Notes under the pieces: model-generated
The model's input: only the letters and a program-made list of their open reading frames with translations
Told to the model about the DNA's origin: nothing
The model's database searches: none
In this document: one piece after another, positions 47,791-60,196 of the stretch
Position numbering within the stretch: the stretch's first letter is position 1
Layout: the number at the start of each line of letters is the position of its first letter
Translations under genes and position numbers: made by a program
Origin: Nemophila menziesii
Taxonomy: Eukaryota; Streptophyta; Magnoliopsida; Boraginales; Hydrophyllaceae
Direction of reading: 5' to 3'
NCBI GenBank assembly: GCA_029959085.1
Contig: JARWIR010000010.1
Span: 18,745,001 to 18,809,000, forward strand
Length of the DNA stretch: 64,000 bases

Positions 47791-49481
47791 ATGAAAATCG
47801 CTAGAGGAGTTATACTGTTGTCATTGATGATTATTTTAGCAATTTTAGTTAGTGTTAGTTTTCGCATTGGCGTGTGTGGAGAGAAAGAAGATCAAATGTC
47901 TCGGTGGCATAATTACCATATCCAGAAAATACAAGCAATTAAGGATTCACTTGTTCTACCTGCCCCTGCCCCTGCCCCTGCTCCTGCCCCTGTGCCACCA
48001 GTAAGAATTACTATTTTTATACATTTCAAAAAGGAAAAACTGGTTATGACAATTGTAATATTATTATTATAGGTTACATCAAATCCACGAGTATACCATG
48101 TGACATCTTATGGTGCAGACCCGAGCGGGAAAACTGACAGTACAGAAGCTATTCTTAGAACAATAACAGATGCTCTAAATGGTCCAAGTGATGGGTCTTT
48201 AATCGATGGAATTGTCAATCTTGGTGGTGCTCAAATTCATCTTCAAGGCGGCAGTTTTTTAATTAGCCGTCCATTAAAGTTTCCCGTATCTGGCCGAGGT
48301 AACCTCATGGTAAGTGGTTAATTACACATTGTGTTCCTATATTATGCAAAATAATTTAATGTACCATGTTAAAAAAAAAAACAGATACACGGAGGAACAT
48401 TAAAGGCTTCAAATGACTTTCCCTTGGATGGATATCTTCTAGATTTATCTACTCCACCTATCGAAGGATCATCATATAACTACGAATTCATAACGTTTAG
48501 AAATCTTCTCCTGGACTCGAATTACAGAGGTGGAGGCATCAAGGTTGTGAATTCACTCAGAACTAACATTGATAATTGTTATATTACTCACTTCACTACA
48601 GACGGTAATGTATTTATTTATAATTCTCTAGTGTTCTCTTTGACTAGGATTTAAAATTTTATATGTGTTATATTTTTACCTTAACAGGTATTATAGCCCA
48701 AGCGGGTCATGAAACATATATAAGAAATTCATTCCTAGGCCAACATATAACAGCGGGTAGTGATCCCAATGAAAGGGATTTTTCGGGTACAGCGATAAAC
48801 CTAATGGGTAACGATAATGCGGTCACGGATGTAGTAATTTTCTCAGCTGCAATTGGAATAATGGTAACGGGACAAGCTAATATGATTTCCGGGGTACATT
48901 GTTATAATAAAGCTACCTATTTTGGTGGTATCGGAATTTATTTAAGATTACCCGGATTGACACAAACACGGATAGTGAATTCCTACCTAGACTTTACCGG
49001 CATAGTTGCGGAAGATCCGGTTCAACTTCACATATCTAATTGTTTATTCCTTGGTGATGCTTATATTCTTCTTAAATCGGTAAATGGTCTCATGAATGGA
49101 GTAAATATTGTTGATAACATGTTTACTGGGTCTAACAAAGGGGTTGATATTGTTCAGTTAGATCAAGGAACAAAGGCGTTTAGTAGAATCGATCAAGTTG
49201 TTGTCGATCGGAATAATGTAAAGGATATGAATTTAAAGGCAACTGTTGCAAAGGGGAATGTGGAAGGGAACGGGACTATATGGGTAGTGGATTTGAGTCG
49301 AATTCTTGTGTTTCCTGATTTGATTATGAATGTACAGTATACTTTAAGGACTAATGGTACTTTATTCCCTAGACATGCTTTGCGGAATGTAACGAATAAT
49401 AGAGTATTGATTGAGACGGATGAGGCGATTGCTGGAAATGTTTTTGTGGTAGCGGATCAAGGCCGGCCACATTTGAGCTAA
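47791..49481 (+). CDS. QRT3-like polygalacturonase (pectin-degrading)
   Basis: Four exons, 47791-48000, 48073-48309, 48385-48604 and 48688-49481, all with GT-AG introns and matching phases, give 486 residues, close to Arabidopsis QRT3. Residues 8-28 are a hydrophobic signal or anchor. A PAPAPAPAPAPVPP linker (ends at residue 70) precedes the pectate-lyase-type right-handed beta-helix domain, which opens YHVTSYGADPSGKTDST. The segments NIDNCYITHFTTDG, SGTAINLMGNDNAVTDVV and GIYLRLPGLTQTRIVNSYLD are typical of the QRT3 group. I do not see the usual GH28 motif set, as is expected for this divergent group. In Arabidopsis QRT3 degrades pectin of the pollen mother cell wall so that microspores separate; a like role here is inference. 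Confidence 0.92.
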
Positions 49482-51054
49482 TCAAGTAGTCGCTCGAGCC
49501 AACTTTACTTACCAGGTCAAAAGTTGACTTTGGAGTGTATGTGTAATAACTGTAGGGTAGAGCATATCCCGGGTTTAGCCTTTTGCCAACCCTAAATTGT
49601 TACCTCCAACCCTGTTTTTTTCTACTAAACCCGTTCGGGTTCAAATCACCGGGTTACACACCGGGTTGATTCGGGTTTATTTGTATTAAGAATATATATT
49701 TTTTATAAACATTTTGTAACTAAAACTACACTTAAAAGATAAAAAATAACATTTATGTTACAGAATGATATTTTAAGTACCAAAAATAAGGTAAATACAT
49801 ATTACAGTGAAGTCACAAAATATTACAGAATGTCACAAAATATTACAGAAGGCGTTGGTCCTTTGATCAATCAGAACCTGGTCTTGACTTCAAATGGAGT
49901 TCCATATCCTTAATCAACTTGTTCATCTTAGCATCAACATGTTAAGCTTTCATAGACATTCTAAACGCATAACTAAGGAATAACATAACTTGGTATTTTG
50001 ACTGAAGATCAGAGGCCTAAATTCAGAGCTGAATATAATGATCTCGGAAAAATACAAATTTTACTTACAGTGAGATCACAAATATGTATCTCTTCATTAG
50101 CACAATTCAAATCACCAAATCAAGAATAAGATAATGAATCATTTTTGAAAGCTAAAAATAATGCATCATTTTAGCTTTCATAAACCTGTAACAGAGTGAA
50201 GAAAAACTTATTTCATATGAAGTATCTGTTCAATTCTGTACTGCTAATAAACTATACATATAAGTTACAATTTTATCATGAAATTTAAAAGATAAAACAA
50301 TATAATGAGATCAAATTATTACCGGTTGTTTCAACATATATATAAGCATTCAACAAATTGAATTTATCAAATTCCACTTTTGAGTCTTCTGTCTTCCTTC
50401 AGTATCATTATCCATTAGACAAAAAAAAGTATCATGATCTGAAACAGGCTTTATCTACCAAGTTTTAAGTTTTAAAAGTCATGCTTTTGTAATATAATCA
50501 AATTAAGCAAAATTAGTATAAACATTACTAAAGATAGTCAAACATTCACAGTTGTTTCTGAATCGCTCTATTCAAGGTACCGAAGCATTTAATAGATAAT
50601 TCTGCAAGGTAAAAGATCCAAACATATATTACTATTGAGATTTGAATCGGGTTAACTCGGCTTCCTTTTTTATGACCGGGTTAACTCGGTCAATGCTCAT
50701 CCCTAGTGAGATTCACAAAACTAGTTTTAGTACAAATAGGGGTATGATAAATAAGGAAGGACTGGCGAGGAGTTTGACAGGGAAGGTTGATTTGAATCGT
50801 TTTATGTATGGAAGACAGTTTACATGTATGACGAAAAGGATAGGGAAAATGGGTAATAGTTTGGAAAACGATGACAGGAAGGAGAAAAATGTGGGCCTGT
50901 GCTGGGGAAATTTTTTTAATCTTTAAATAATGCAGTCATAATTTTTAATTTGAGGAAATTATGCAATTGGGGTTGGGCCACATTATTCAGCCGTGGTTGG
51001 GCCACATGAGTATGGAGAAGGGTGATTATACTATGGGGGACTTTTTTTTTTTTT
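49482..51054. other. Intergenic; possible non-autonomous DNA element
   Basis: Near 49559-49590 the sequence TAGGGTAGAGCATATCCCGG and near 50685-50706 the sequence TCAATGCTCATCCCTA face each other as imperfect inverted ends (TAGGG-TGAGCAT type), with several GGGTT / AACCC phrases just inside. No target duplication was seen. A direct repeat GTCACAAAATATTACAGAA occurs twice near 49812-49850. No gene is supported. Confidence 0.35.
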
Positions 51055-51885
51055 CCGAAAACATAGTAAATATATTATCACAACTGTTTATATCGAGATT
51101 TAAGGAAGATATAAAATTCACTTAAAAGAGATATCCTTCCAAGCTGAAGGGTCGATATTTCGTCTTGCACACTTAGCCAGTAGATCCACAACACTATTAA
51201 GATTCCTATTTACGAAGTTAACCCTCCAAGCAAGGAACTTCAAAAGCCAGTTTTTCATTTTGGCAAAGAACGGATAAATTTGTCATCGAAGACCTGTGTA
51301 TCTAGAGATAACTTGAACTAGTTCAAGGTTATCTGAGTAAAAAGAAACACTCCGAAGATTGCAAATTGCGGCCTTTCTCATAGCCAAAAGGACCGCCCAA
51401 CATTCCCTTTCGACAGAATTTTTGACAATGGATCTAGAAACAATCTTGTGGGTAACTCTACCTTCTTTATTAATTTCTATTGAAGTTATACCTGAAGGTT
51501 CATACTCTTTTTTAAAAGACGCATCGCTCATGAAAATATATTCTGAATCATCCCTCAGTACCAGATTATCTTCTATGTTAACTCCATTAACCTCTTTTTC
51601 CTTTTCATCACTTTTAACCTTTTCTCCCCCTTCATCGCTCCTAGGTCCAAAAAGATCTTTCATACTAGAGTGAATCTTGTAGAGAATATCTTTAATTACC
51701 CATGGTGTGTTTTCATGAAAACCCTTCATCTTAGCCTTCCATATATTCCAGATAGTTAGGAGAAAGTACGCGATAAATTCATTTTGATTCCATACATTTT
51801 TCACATATTTTTTACATGTTTCGATTAGCCAATTACCCAGTTGATATTTCCTGCCTTTATCTACTATGCCTTTATCTACTATGGG
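51055..51885 (-). pseudogene. LINE C-terminal RNase H domain, minus strand
   Basis: A 173-residue frame (51804-51283) continues in the same sense beyond a stop. It has FLLTIWNIWKAKMKG, an RNase H domain with MSDASFKKE, SVERECWAVLLAM and FYSDNLELVQ, and after the stop the tail LNSVVDLLAKCAR. The key acidic residues are present, but the domain is cut by one stop codon and the upstream polymerase is absent. Confidence 0.75.
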
Positions 51886-52042
51886 GGACTAATATTAGGC
51901 AAAATAGGACAATATAGATTTTAAGTATAAAAAATAAAAGGCAATGGATTGTTAAAAAATGGAAGGTTAACAAGGGTAAGGAAATTAAGATTAATTTTAA
52001 AAAGGATATTTAGACTGTCCCCAAGACGTCCGAAGACGTTCA

Positions 52043-55000
52043 ATGAGTATGCTAGTTTGGAACTGTCAAGGAATATGGGCGTTCTTGACAATGTCTAGTA
52101 GTAAGTCTGTTATTAACAGGTTTAAACCAGGAATCACGTGTTTTTGGAGACTATGGTATGCGAGGTGGATGCTACGATGTTTTAAATAACTTAAGATATG
52201 ATAATAATTATATTAGGGATCCAGTTGGTAATGCTTATCATTCCGGGCGGTATTTTGGTACTTTGGCAAGCGGACATCAAGTTAGAAGTTATTATGTCTA
52301 GCTAGTTTTTTGTAATCTTATATCTTAACGATGCTTATTTTCCCTATTATATGGTCTGTTGATGCTCATACTAAATTAGAACAAAGACTTAAAATTTGGG
52401 ATGAAATTACAATTTGGAATCATAATAATAACAAGCCATGGGTACTTATAGGCGATTTTAATGACATTTTACAAATCTGTGAGAAATAAAGTAATACTCC
52501 TCCCGATAATAAACATATTCAGGAATTCAATTCTTTTATAATGTAGGTGAAATTCAATCGGATTGTTGTTATTTTACTTGGTATAACCGTAGAGCTGACA
52601 AACTCGTCAAGGTCAAACTTGAATGTGCATTTGCTTCTTGTGATTGGATAAGCAGATATGTAAATGCGCAAGTGTACATTCCACCAGCAATTGGTTCTGA
52701 TCGTTGCCCGCTAATTTTGCAACATGACCGATCAACGAATACATGCCAGAGATGGTTAAAATTTGAAACACTATGGACAGGGCATGAGGAATACAAGGAA
52801 GTTATTAGAACAACATGGGGAGACCCAGGAGAAGAGGAATCATTACCTTTCTTTGTGAAAAAAAAAAGATAACACCATTACTGCACTTAAAGGATGGAGT
52901 AAACGAACATTCCAGAATGACGCAAACAAAATAAAGGAATTGACAAAAAGGCTAATGGATTTGGAGAAATGAGGAGCTACAACTGATTCAATAGAAGAAC
53001 AAGTCATAATAAAGGAAGAAATTAAGAAAACATATGAAGAGGAAGAGAAATATTAGTACGATAGAGCGAGACAAAATTGGATAAAGTATGGGGATAAGAA
53101 TACAAATTTTTTCTACGTAGCTACTATCAAAAGGCGACATATAAATAGGATATGGCGTATTAAGGACAATGAAGGAATCTGGAAAGAAGAGGTATCAGAT
53201 GTGAGAAATAGTTTTCAAAATTATTATTTGGAGATGTTTAAAGAGAAAAATAAAGAAGACATGGAGGAGGCAACAATATCAATCCAAAGAAAGGTAACAG
53301 ATGAAATGAATGAAAAATTAACACAACAACCAACCTTAGAAGAAGTTCGAAAGGGAGTGTTTGATATGTCACCGTCAAAAGCACCGGGACCGGATGGGCT
53401 CAATGGTAAGTTTTATCAGGAATATTGGCAGATTATACAAGATGACGTTTACTTAATGGTTCTTTTTAAATAATATTTCTCTCGAAACGTTAAATGAAAC
53501 TTTGATTACTCTCATCCCGAAAGGGGAGACACAAGAAGGTAGTGCAGATTATCGACCGATATCGTGTGTTAACTTTGGATATAAAATAATTGTAAAGATT
53601 TTAGCCAACAGGTTGCAGGAATTTATGAATACTATTGTATCACCAACTCAGGCCACGTTTATAAAGAATAGAGCAATACATGATAATATACTAATAGCAC
53701 AAGAAATTTCATTTTATATGAAAAGAAAACGGAAGAATGCAAAACCAATGACGGCAATAAAACTTGACATGGCCAAAGCTTACGATCGGGTACGCTGAGA
53801 TTTTTTATTATTAGTTCTGGAGAAATTAGGTTTTAATGATAAATGGATTACTTGGATCTTGAATTGTTTATCTTCGGTTACTTTTCAACTTAATTTTAAT
53901 GGAGATAGGTTACGAAAATTTAAATCGGAACGAGGATTAAGGCAAGGAGACCCTTTATCTCCATTTTTATTTTCATTAATGACGAAATCCCTGATTAGTT
54001 TAATTGATCAGAAAGTCGATCAGGGTAAACTTAAAGTAATACAAATTACTAGAAATTGTCTGGTCATCACTCACTTACTATTTGCAGATGATTCGCTTTT
54101 CTTTCTAACAACTGATGATGATGAAATTGAACAATTCAGAGTCTGTGTTGCAAAATACTGCGCAGGATCTGGACAAAGAATAAACTTTACAAAATCTTCT
54201 ATTTGTTTTAGTAAAGATACATCAAAAGAATGCATGGCACATGTAACTAATATTATAGGCATACAAGAAGAAAATTACCTGGGAAAGTACTTAGGGGTTC
54301 CATTCTGCCATAAACGCTCAAAGGTGCAGTCATTACAATGGATAGCAGTGAAGTTATTTAAACACACTGAAGAATGGAAAACACAACTTTTATCATATGG
54401 AGGAAAAGTAGTGCTTATCAAAGCAATTCTACAAGCTATATCGTATATGCGATGTCAATTTTTTCTTTTCCTATCACTTTTTGTAATAAACTAATATCAG
54501 CAATCTCGAACTTTTGGTGGAATGTAGGTGAAAAATCTCAAATACATTGGATGACATGGGAGAAACTGGCGATTCGAAAAATTATAGGAGGCATGGGATT
54601 TAAAGATTTTAAACGCATGAACACGACATTACTTGCAGCACAAGCATGGCGAATCCTCAATAATCTGAATACTTTAGCGGCTAAACTTTTTAAAGGTATA
54701 TATTTCCCGAATAGTAACTTTCTCGATGTTAAATTAAGACAATCTTGAACATGGTCATGTGCAAGTTTATTAGAGGGACGGGATATGTTGAAAAAATACG
54801 GACGATATCAAATTGGTAATGGAGATCTATTAATATTTGAATAAATAAATGGTTAGATACTCAATGGAAATTAGAAAAACCTAATGATTGCGAGTTTATA
54901 ATATCAAAGATCTTTGGAAGGAAGATTCAACGAAATGGAACACAGAGCTGATAGATGATATTTTTCCAGAGCCAATTATTCCATTCATTATGAGAGAAAA

Positions 55001-56170
55001 GGTGTTCTCAAGAGACTCACCAGATAGATTTATTTGGCCACACGCTAATAGTGGAGAATACGTTACCAAGACAGGATACAAAGTTCTCACAGATGCAGAA
55101 ATATTCAAAGTTCCTCGCCAATCAACTTCAGTTCCATCAGGGAGTAAGCTCTGGAGAACCATTTGGCACTCAAACCTTCCCACTAAGGTACAAATATTCA
55201 CCTGGAAAGCGTGTAATAATGCTATACCGACTGGTAAAAACCTTGTGACAAGAAAGTGCGAAGTTGAAATCGAATGCCAGTGGTATAAGATGGAACAAAA
55301 AATAGTGGAACATTTGCTACTTACATGTGGAATAGCAAAATTGGTATGGACGGGGTCGGCACTTCAAATCAATACTGGCCATTAAATCGAAGACTTGAGG
55401 ACAATGAGTTCTCAAGGTAATTGAGACTTTTATTACTGGCGGATGGAGGCGAGAAGTGATTGTATCTTATGTATTACTAGTCATATGGAACCTTTGGAAA
55501 TTAAAAATGAGAAGCAGGCATCGTAATTATATGATTGAACCAGATGAAATCATTCGGACTACCAACAAAAATATGGATGAACGTTTTGGTAAAGAATGGA
55601 GTAGAAGTGAACAGAGACAGAATACTAATACGAACAATGGAAGCGGTACTAATGTCGATCTCGACTTTCAAACAAATATCACCTTTACATGTGATGCGTC
55701 TTTTGATCAGTCACACAAATCCACAGGGATTAGAGTGGTTCAAATTGATAAAGAAACATGATATCGAACCGAGCTCTCAACGGTCTCCATGTGTAACTCG
55801 TGCACGGTGGGAGAAGCGCAAGCGATTATATTTGCGTTAGATAGGACGACACAAGACACACACGAGGGGATAACCATATTCTCGGATAACCTTGAATTAA
55901 TTCAGGGTATCAATCAAGTGTCGGCGGCTAGATGGAAGCTCAGACCATGGCTAAGGCAGATGAAGAAGCTGGCAACAGAGGTTAGTCGAGTTTACTTCAA
56001 GCATATACAGCGAAGGTTCAGTGGTCGAGCAGACACTTTAGCTAAAGAAGCGAGACACAGGGCATCAAAGGAACACAAACCAGTGACAACCTTATTAGAT
56101 CGATTCTTTAGACTAGGTATCGATTAATTCTCGATGTAATTTTTAGAAATTTTTTCTGCGTTCAAAAAAA
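52043..56170 (+). pseudogene. Near-full-length L1-type LINE ORF2 with RNase H, broken
   Basis: Starts with MSMLVWNCQGIWAF (ATG 52043) and carries, in frames broken by several stops and shifts, endonuclease (IGDFNDILQ), linker, reverse transcriptase (53201-54748) with SKAPGPDGLNG, GLRQGDPLSPFLF and the active-site FADDS, then YLGKYLGVPF. The zf-RVT region (54888-55385) has NLPTKVQIFTWKACNNAIPT. The RNase H domain (55676-56127) has TCDASFDQS, GEAQAIIFAL, FSDNLELIQ and RADTLAKEAR, so its four acidic residues are kept. A short A-rich tail follows at about 56163. Most domains read cleanly, so decay is recent. RNase H is known in some plant L1 lineages. Confidence 0.85.
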
Positions 56171-56389
56171 ACCCGCAAATAAACTATTGGTTACTTATCG
56201 AACCGCAAATAAACTAAAAATATGTATGAATATATATCTCAATAACCTTATAAGATATCAACACGTTTCAAATATATATGTGTTGTATTCATTTTAATCA
56301 AAACTATAAGAAAACTAACGTGGTACCCTGAAGGAAAAATATAAATATAAATACAAATATAAGTAAATGGTTTTTTTTTGTCATAAAAA

Positions 56390-56770
56390 GATAATAACAT
56401 GGTTTAAAGATTACAATACTTAGAAAGAAAATTAAACGAGCTAATGACTGATAAATCCTTCTATCCCGCGAGGTCCACGTTCTTTCTAACATATTTAGCT
56501 AAAGCCTCCGCAATTGTGTTGTATTTTCTATTGATGTACGATATCTTCCAAAGTGGAAAAATGTTAATCCATCCTTTGATTTCTTCAACAATAGGATTAA
56601 GACTCCAATGAAAACCTACTTAATTGTTAATACCTTGAATTAGTTCAATCTACTCTGAAATTTATTAGCTCCCGCAGATCTAAGAGCCAATAGGAGGGGC
56701 GATGCTCCACCCTCCAAACAATTTTTAACTTTACATCTTACTCTTTCCTTTGTGCAATTTTTAAATGGTT
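56390..56770 (-). pseudogene. Small LINE RNase H fragment, minus strand
   Basis: Minus-strand pieces read IELIQGINN, GWINIFPLWKISYINRKYN and TIAEALAKYVRKNVDLAG, matching the end of LINE RNase H domains, with stops and one frame change. It lies tail to tail with the LINE ending at 56170. Confidence 0.6.
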
Positions 56771-56828
56771 ATATTCAATTAAAAAAAAACTTTTATTATA
56801 TACCGTTCAAAATCCTCATACCGATTCA

Positions 56829-57597
56829 TAATTGACATACCTCATTAGCCTTTAATCATTTATGTCATGATCAATCCAAAAAGTAGTGTAAAGTACGAAG
56901 TTGGTAAGGCTTAGAGTGCACTTCTCAGTAACTATGAATTAAAAGATTAAATCTTACCCAAATTATATATATTCTCATAATATAAACAGAAAAGTATGAA
57001 GTTGGTAACAACTTTTCTTTAAATACAACGTAATACAAAAACAAAACAAACATCAAAAGGGGGCCTCGTTTCTTAATATAGGTGATACTTGTATGATCTA
57101 ATATCTTATAACATTTAACCATTTTCTTCAAACCCTTCAACATTGCATGTATATATAGATAAAAACGCACACACATATATGTATACATATGTATGTATAA
57201 ATTGCTTTCATGATCATAAAGTGAAGAGGAAAAAAGAGAAATAGATATGAAAATCACTAGAGGAGTTATACTGTTGTCATTGATGATTATTTTAGCAATT
57301 TTAGTTAGTGTTAGTTTTCGCATTGGCGTGTGTGGAGATAAAGAAGATCAAATGTCTCGGTGGCATAATTACCATATCCAGAAAATGCAAGCAATCAAGG
57401 ATTCACTTGTTCTACCTGCCCCTGCTCCTGCCCCTGCTCCTGCCCCTGCGCCTGTGCCACTAGTAAGAATTACTATTTTTATACATTTCCAAAAGGAAAA
57501 ACTGGCTATGACAATTGTAATATTATTATAGGTTACATCAAATCCACGAGTATACCATGTGACATCTTATGGTGTAGACCCGAGCGGGAAAACTGAC
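56829..57597 (+). pseudogene. Truncated duplicate of QRT3 promoter, exon 1 and part of exon 2
   Basis: Matches 47404-48132 almost exactly, so it is a recent duplication. The ATG at 57247 opens the same exon 1 as the QRT3-like gene, with small changes (for example one extra PA unit in the linker and PVPL for PVPP). The splice donor and acceptor are kept. Exon 2 ends abruptly after DPSGKTD at 57597, where gypsy sequence begins. If transcribed it would give only the N-terminus with a few foreign residues. Confidence 0.92.
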
Positions 57598-58984
57598 ATC
57601 TTATTCTGCATTGCGAAATTAATCAGGACTTGAATTCATGAGATTTGATTATGTGTATATTGGTGTAGTGTGCATTACTTCTTTAATATTACTACATGCG
57701 ACTTTTTAGATAGTTTTCTCTAGGATCGTTCGTTGTTTTCTACCTCCACTTCTTTATTATTGACTACCCTACTATTTTTATCTTTATTGTGTCTGGGCGA
57801 CACAACTTTGAGTTGGGGGTCTTGATGTATCCATTTATGTGATAGAATAATCTAGTCACGAGACATTATTTTAGGGGTTTAATTATTCAATTTTGAGATA
57901 TTTACCCAATTATTCATGAGTTACACTTTCTTGTCTAGTTTTAGGTGTTTTGCTAATTTTAGAGCTTTTGTGCGTAATCTGTGTGTTATTTGTGTAGCAC
58001 TTAGGTATTTGGAAGCTATTGCAACTTGGAATTATGATAAGAAAGTAAAGAAAGCAAGGAAACCCCTTAGTCATGATAAAAAAATAAACCGTGGATAGAT
58101 TTGGAAAGTAAAAGTGAGATGTGCAGTTGTAAAAACGTCTAGTATTTTTTATACTTTAGAACATCGGCTATGAATTTGAAGGATCCCTTTGAGATCCCGA
58201 AAGTTCTTTGAATTGCGGTCATTTAGATACCAAGATCACTAGATTCCAAGTTTTAAGGAAGGAGTTATGATTATTTCAATCTACAAAGGTTATCCAGTTC
58301 TACAATTTAGGAAAACGATTTTAGTTGGATTTGGACTCTATGACTTGGCGCACACTCTATATTTTGATCGAACTTCTATAGGTATCCACTTTTACCTTAA
58401 GGAAATCATCCTTGCTAAGTCCCTAATAATAAATTTATCAAGAAATCATAGGAGCAAGTGAACAGAAGAATTAGAGGAATTGAGAAGTTGTTTATACCAT
58501 TACAACCCTTTGATATAATAATTGTTTGCTTTTCTTTCCTTAGTATGAACTAATTATGTTTAACTTGAGATTAGCATATGGGTATGAACCCTAAACTTGT
58601 TTTATATATTATTGAATTTGGGATTTATTTAATTGAATTTTTTTATGATAGCTCTGTATTAGTGCTTTGATTTCATTGTTTGTAATCCTTGTGGTGCGCA
58701 ACGTATAGGGTTACCCTATTATTAATTGGATTTCCACCTTGACGGAGGATTCAATTATAGACAACACCACATAATCATCTAGTGTTCGGTAGTGATACTA
58801 ACAAACTTTCCTAAGTAGATAGTCAATAGGTTTTATATAACCACTGATCATTGCTCAAGGTCCTCTTACCTAGTCCCCTGGTAATGTTGAGGTTGCTTCC
58901 TAAGCTACCCTAACAGGAGTTAGGAGGAATTTAGAATCCCTGTTATTCCTTATTATCACAACAATTCCCCCTTATTATTTTCAT
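57598..58984 (+). mobile_element. Gypsy 3' end: polypurine tract and partial 3' LTR
   Basis: The segment ACAACTTTGAGTTGGGGGTC (57812-57821 and just before) is the typical polypurine tract of plant gypsy elements. An LTR of the TGATGTCTCC family follows at 57823 (TGATGTATCCATTTATGTGA). The LTR aligns in pieces with 17387-18845, for example TATGAACCCTA and CTAGATAGTCA-like phrases, and becomes unalignable near 58980, where another LTR-like block starts. The internal part left of 57812 is only about 210 bp. Confidence 0.7.
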
Positions 58985-60196
58985 GAATTTCCAGATTATC
59001 TTATGAACTAAACCGCTTATGCTTGAGGCTTGCAATGGGTATGAACCCTAACTGATTATTTTATATATTATCTGTATTTGGGATATTTTATTATTGAACT
59101 GAATTGAGCATTAATTTCCACTAATTATATATATGTGCTTATCTCATATCCATGCCTTAATCACGTGTTGGATAGTATTAGAATTTCGGTTAAAACCCGG
59201 GAGGAGGGGTCATATTTTAGAATTAGTATATAAGCGTCTGGTGTGTGGTAATGAACTAGGAGGTCTTGCCAAGCTAACTAGTCAATATAGGTAGATCATC
59301 CAAAAACATATTAGGGTCACTCAGGAAGGGTCTCTAGTGAAGGAGGATTGCTTTCTAAGCTACCCGGGAGGGAGTTAGAGAGACTTTTGAGTCATTGATA
59401 ATGTGAAACACCTAATTCGCCCTTATATCAAATAACACTTAAATATCATTTATATTATTGTGATTATCTCATATCCATGCCTTAATCACGTGTTGGATAG
59501 TATTAGAATTTCAGTTAAAACCCGGGAAGAGGGGTCATATTTTAGAATTAGTATATAAGCGTCTGGTGTGTGGTAATGAACCAGGAGGTCTTGCCTAGCT
59601 AACTAGTCAATATAGTTAGAACTTTAATCGTCGAAAAACATATTAGGGTCACCCAGGAAGGGTCTCTAGTGAAGGAGGATTGCTTTCTAAGCTACCCGGG
59701 AGGGAGTTAGAGAGACTTTTGAGTCATGGATAATGTGAAACACCTAATTCGCCCTTACATCAAATAACGATTAAATATCATTTTATCTTATTTGCAAATT
59801 TAGTCCTTTAAACAAAAACAAAACAAATATCATTTATATTATTGTAATTTTACTTACATCTATATATTATTTTACTCTCGCGAAACACATTATTGTAACT
59901 TTGATAGTCCCATGTGGAGACGATAAACCCTTGTAACTTATCTTTATTACTTGTCAACGATATGTACATTTGCAAGGAGTCACCCTCTCTAGTGTTGATT
60001 ATATATCACACGCTTGGGAGATGAGAAGGATCCAGAATTTTAGTAAAAAGCTCTAAACCCCCCTTTCAATTCTTCAAACCTGATTGAGGAGTCCTTAAAC
60101 TAAACTAAACACACAAAATTTGTAGCAAATGGATTTTCCAATTTCACCAAGGGATTTATCAAAGAACTGGAAAGAACTTGACTCTCATAGGAAAAC
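58985..60196 (+). repeat. LTR-like block B, paralogous to 38100-39091
   Basis: Second copy of the block described at 38100-39091, enlarged by an internal tandem duplication (59141-59788). It contains the shared end AACTTTGATAGTCCCATGTG and CTTGTCAACGATATGTACAT and stops matching after CTCATAGGAAAA. Confidence 0.65.
59141..59788 (+). repeat. 324-bp tandem duplication inside LTR-like block B
   Basis: ATCTCATATCCATGCCTTAA begins at 59141 and again at 59465. Both units contain CGTGTTGGATAGTATTAGAA, ATATAAGCGTCTGGTGTGTG and AGCTACCCGGGAGGGAGTTA. The paralogous block at 38100-39091 has only one unit, so the duplication happened in this copy. Confidence 0.9.

Noticed and set aside
47499..47867. Minus-strand ORFs of about 122-132 residues over the QRT3 upstream region (also 56925-57323)
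   Set aside because: They are duplicated only because the promoter is duplicated, overlap QRT3 exon 1 in antisense, and have no recognisable features.
51359..51673. Plus-strand Ser/Leu-rich ORF
   Set aside because: It is antisense to the LINE RNase H domain at 51283-51804.
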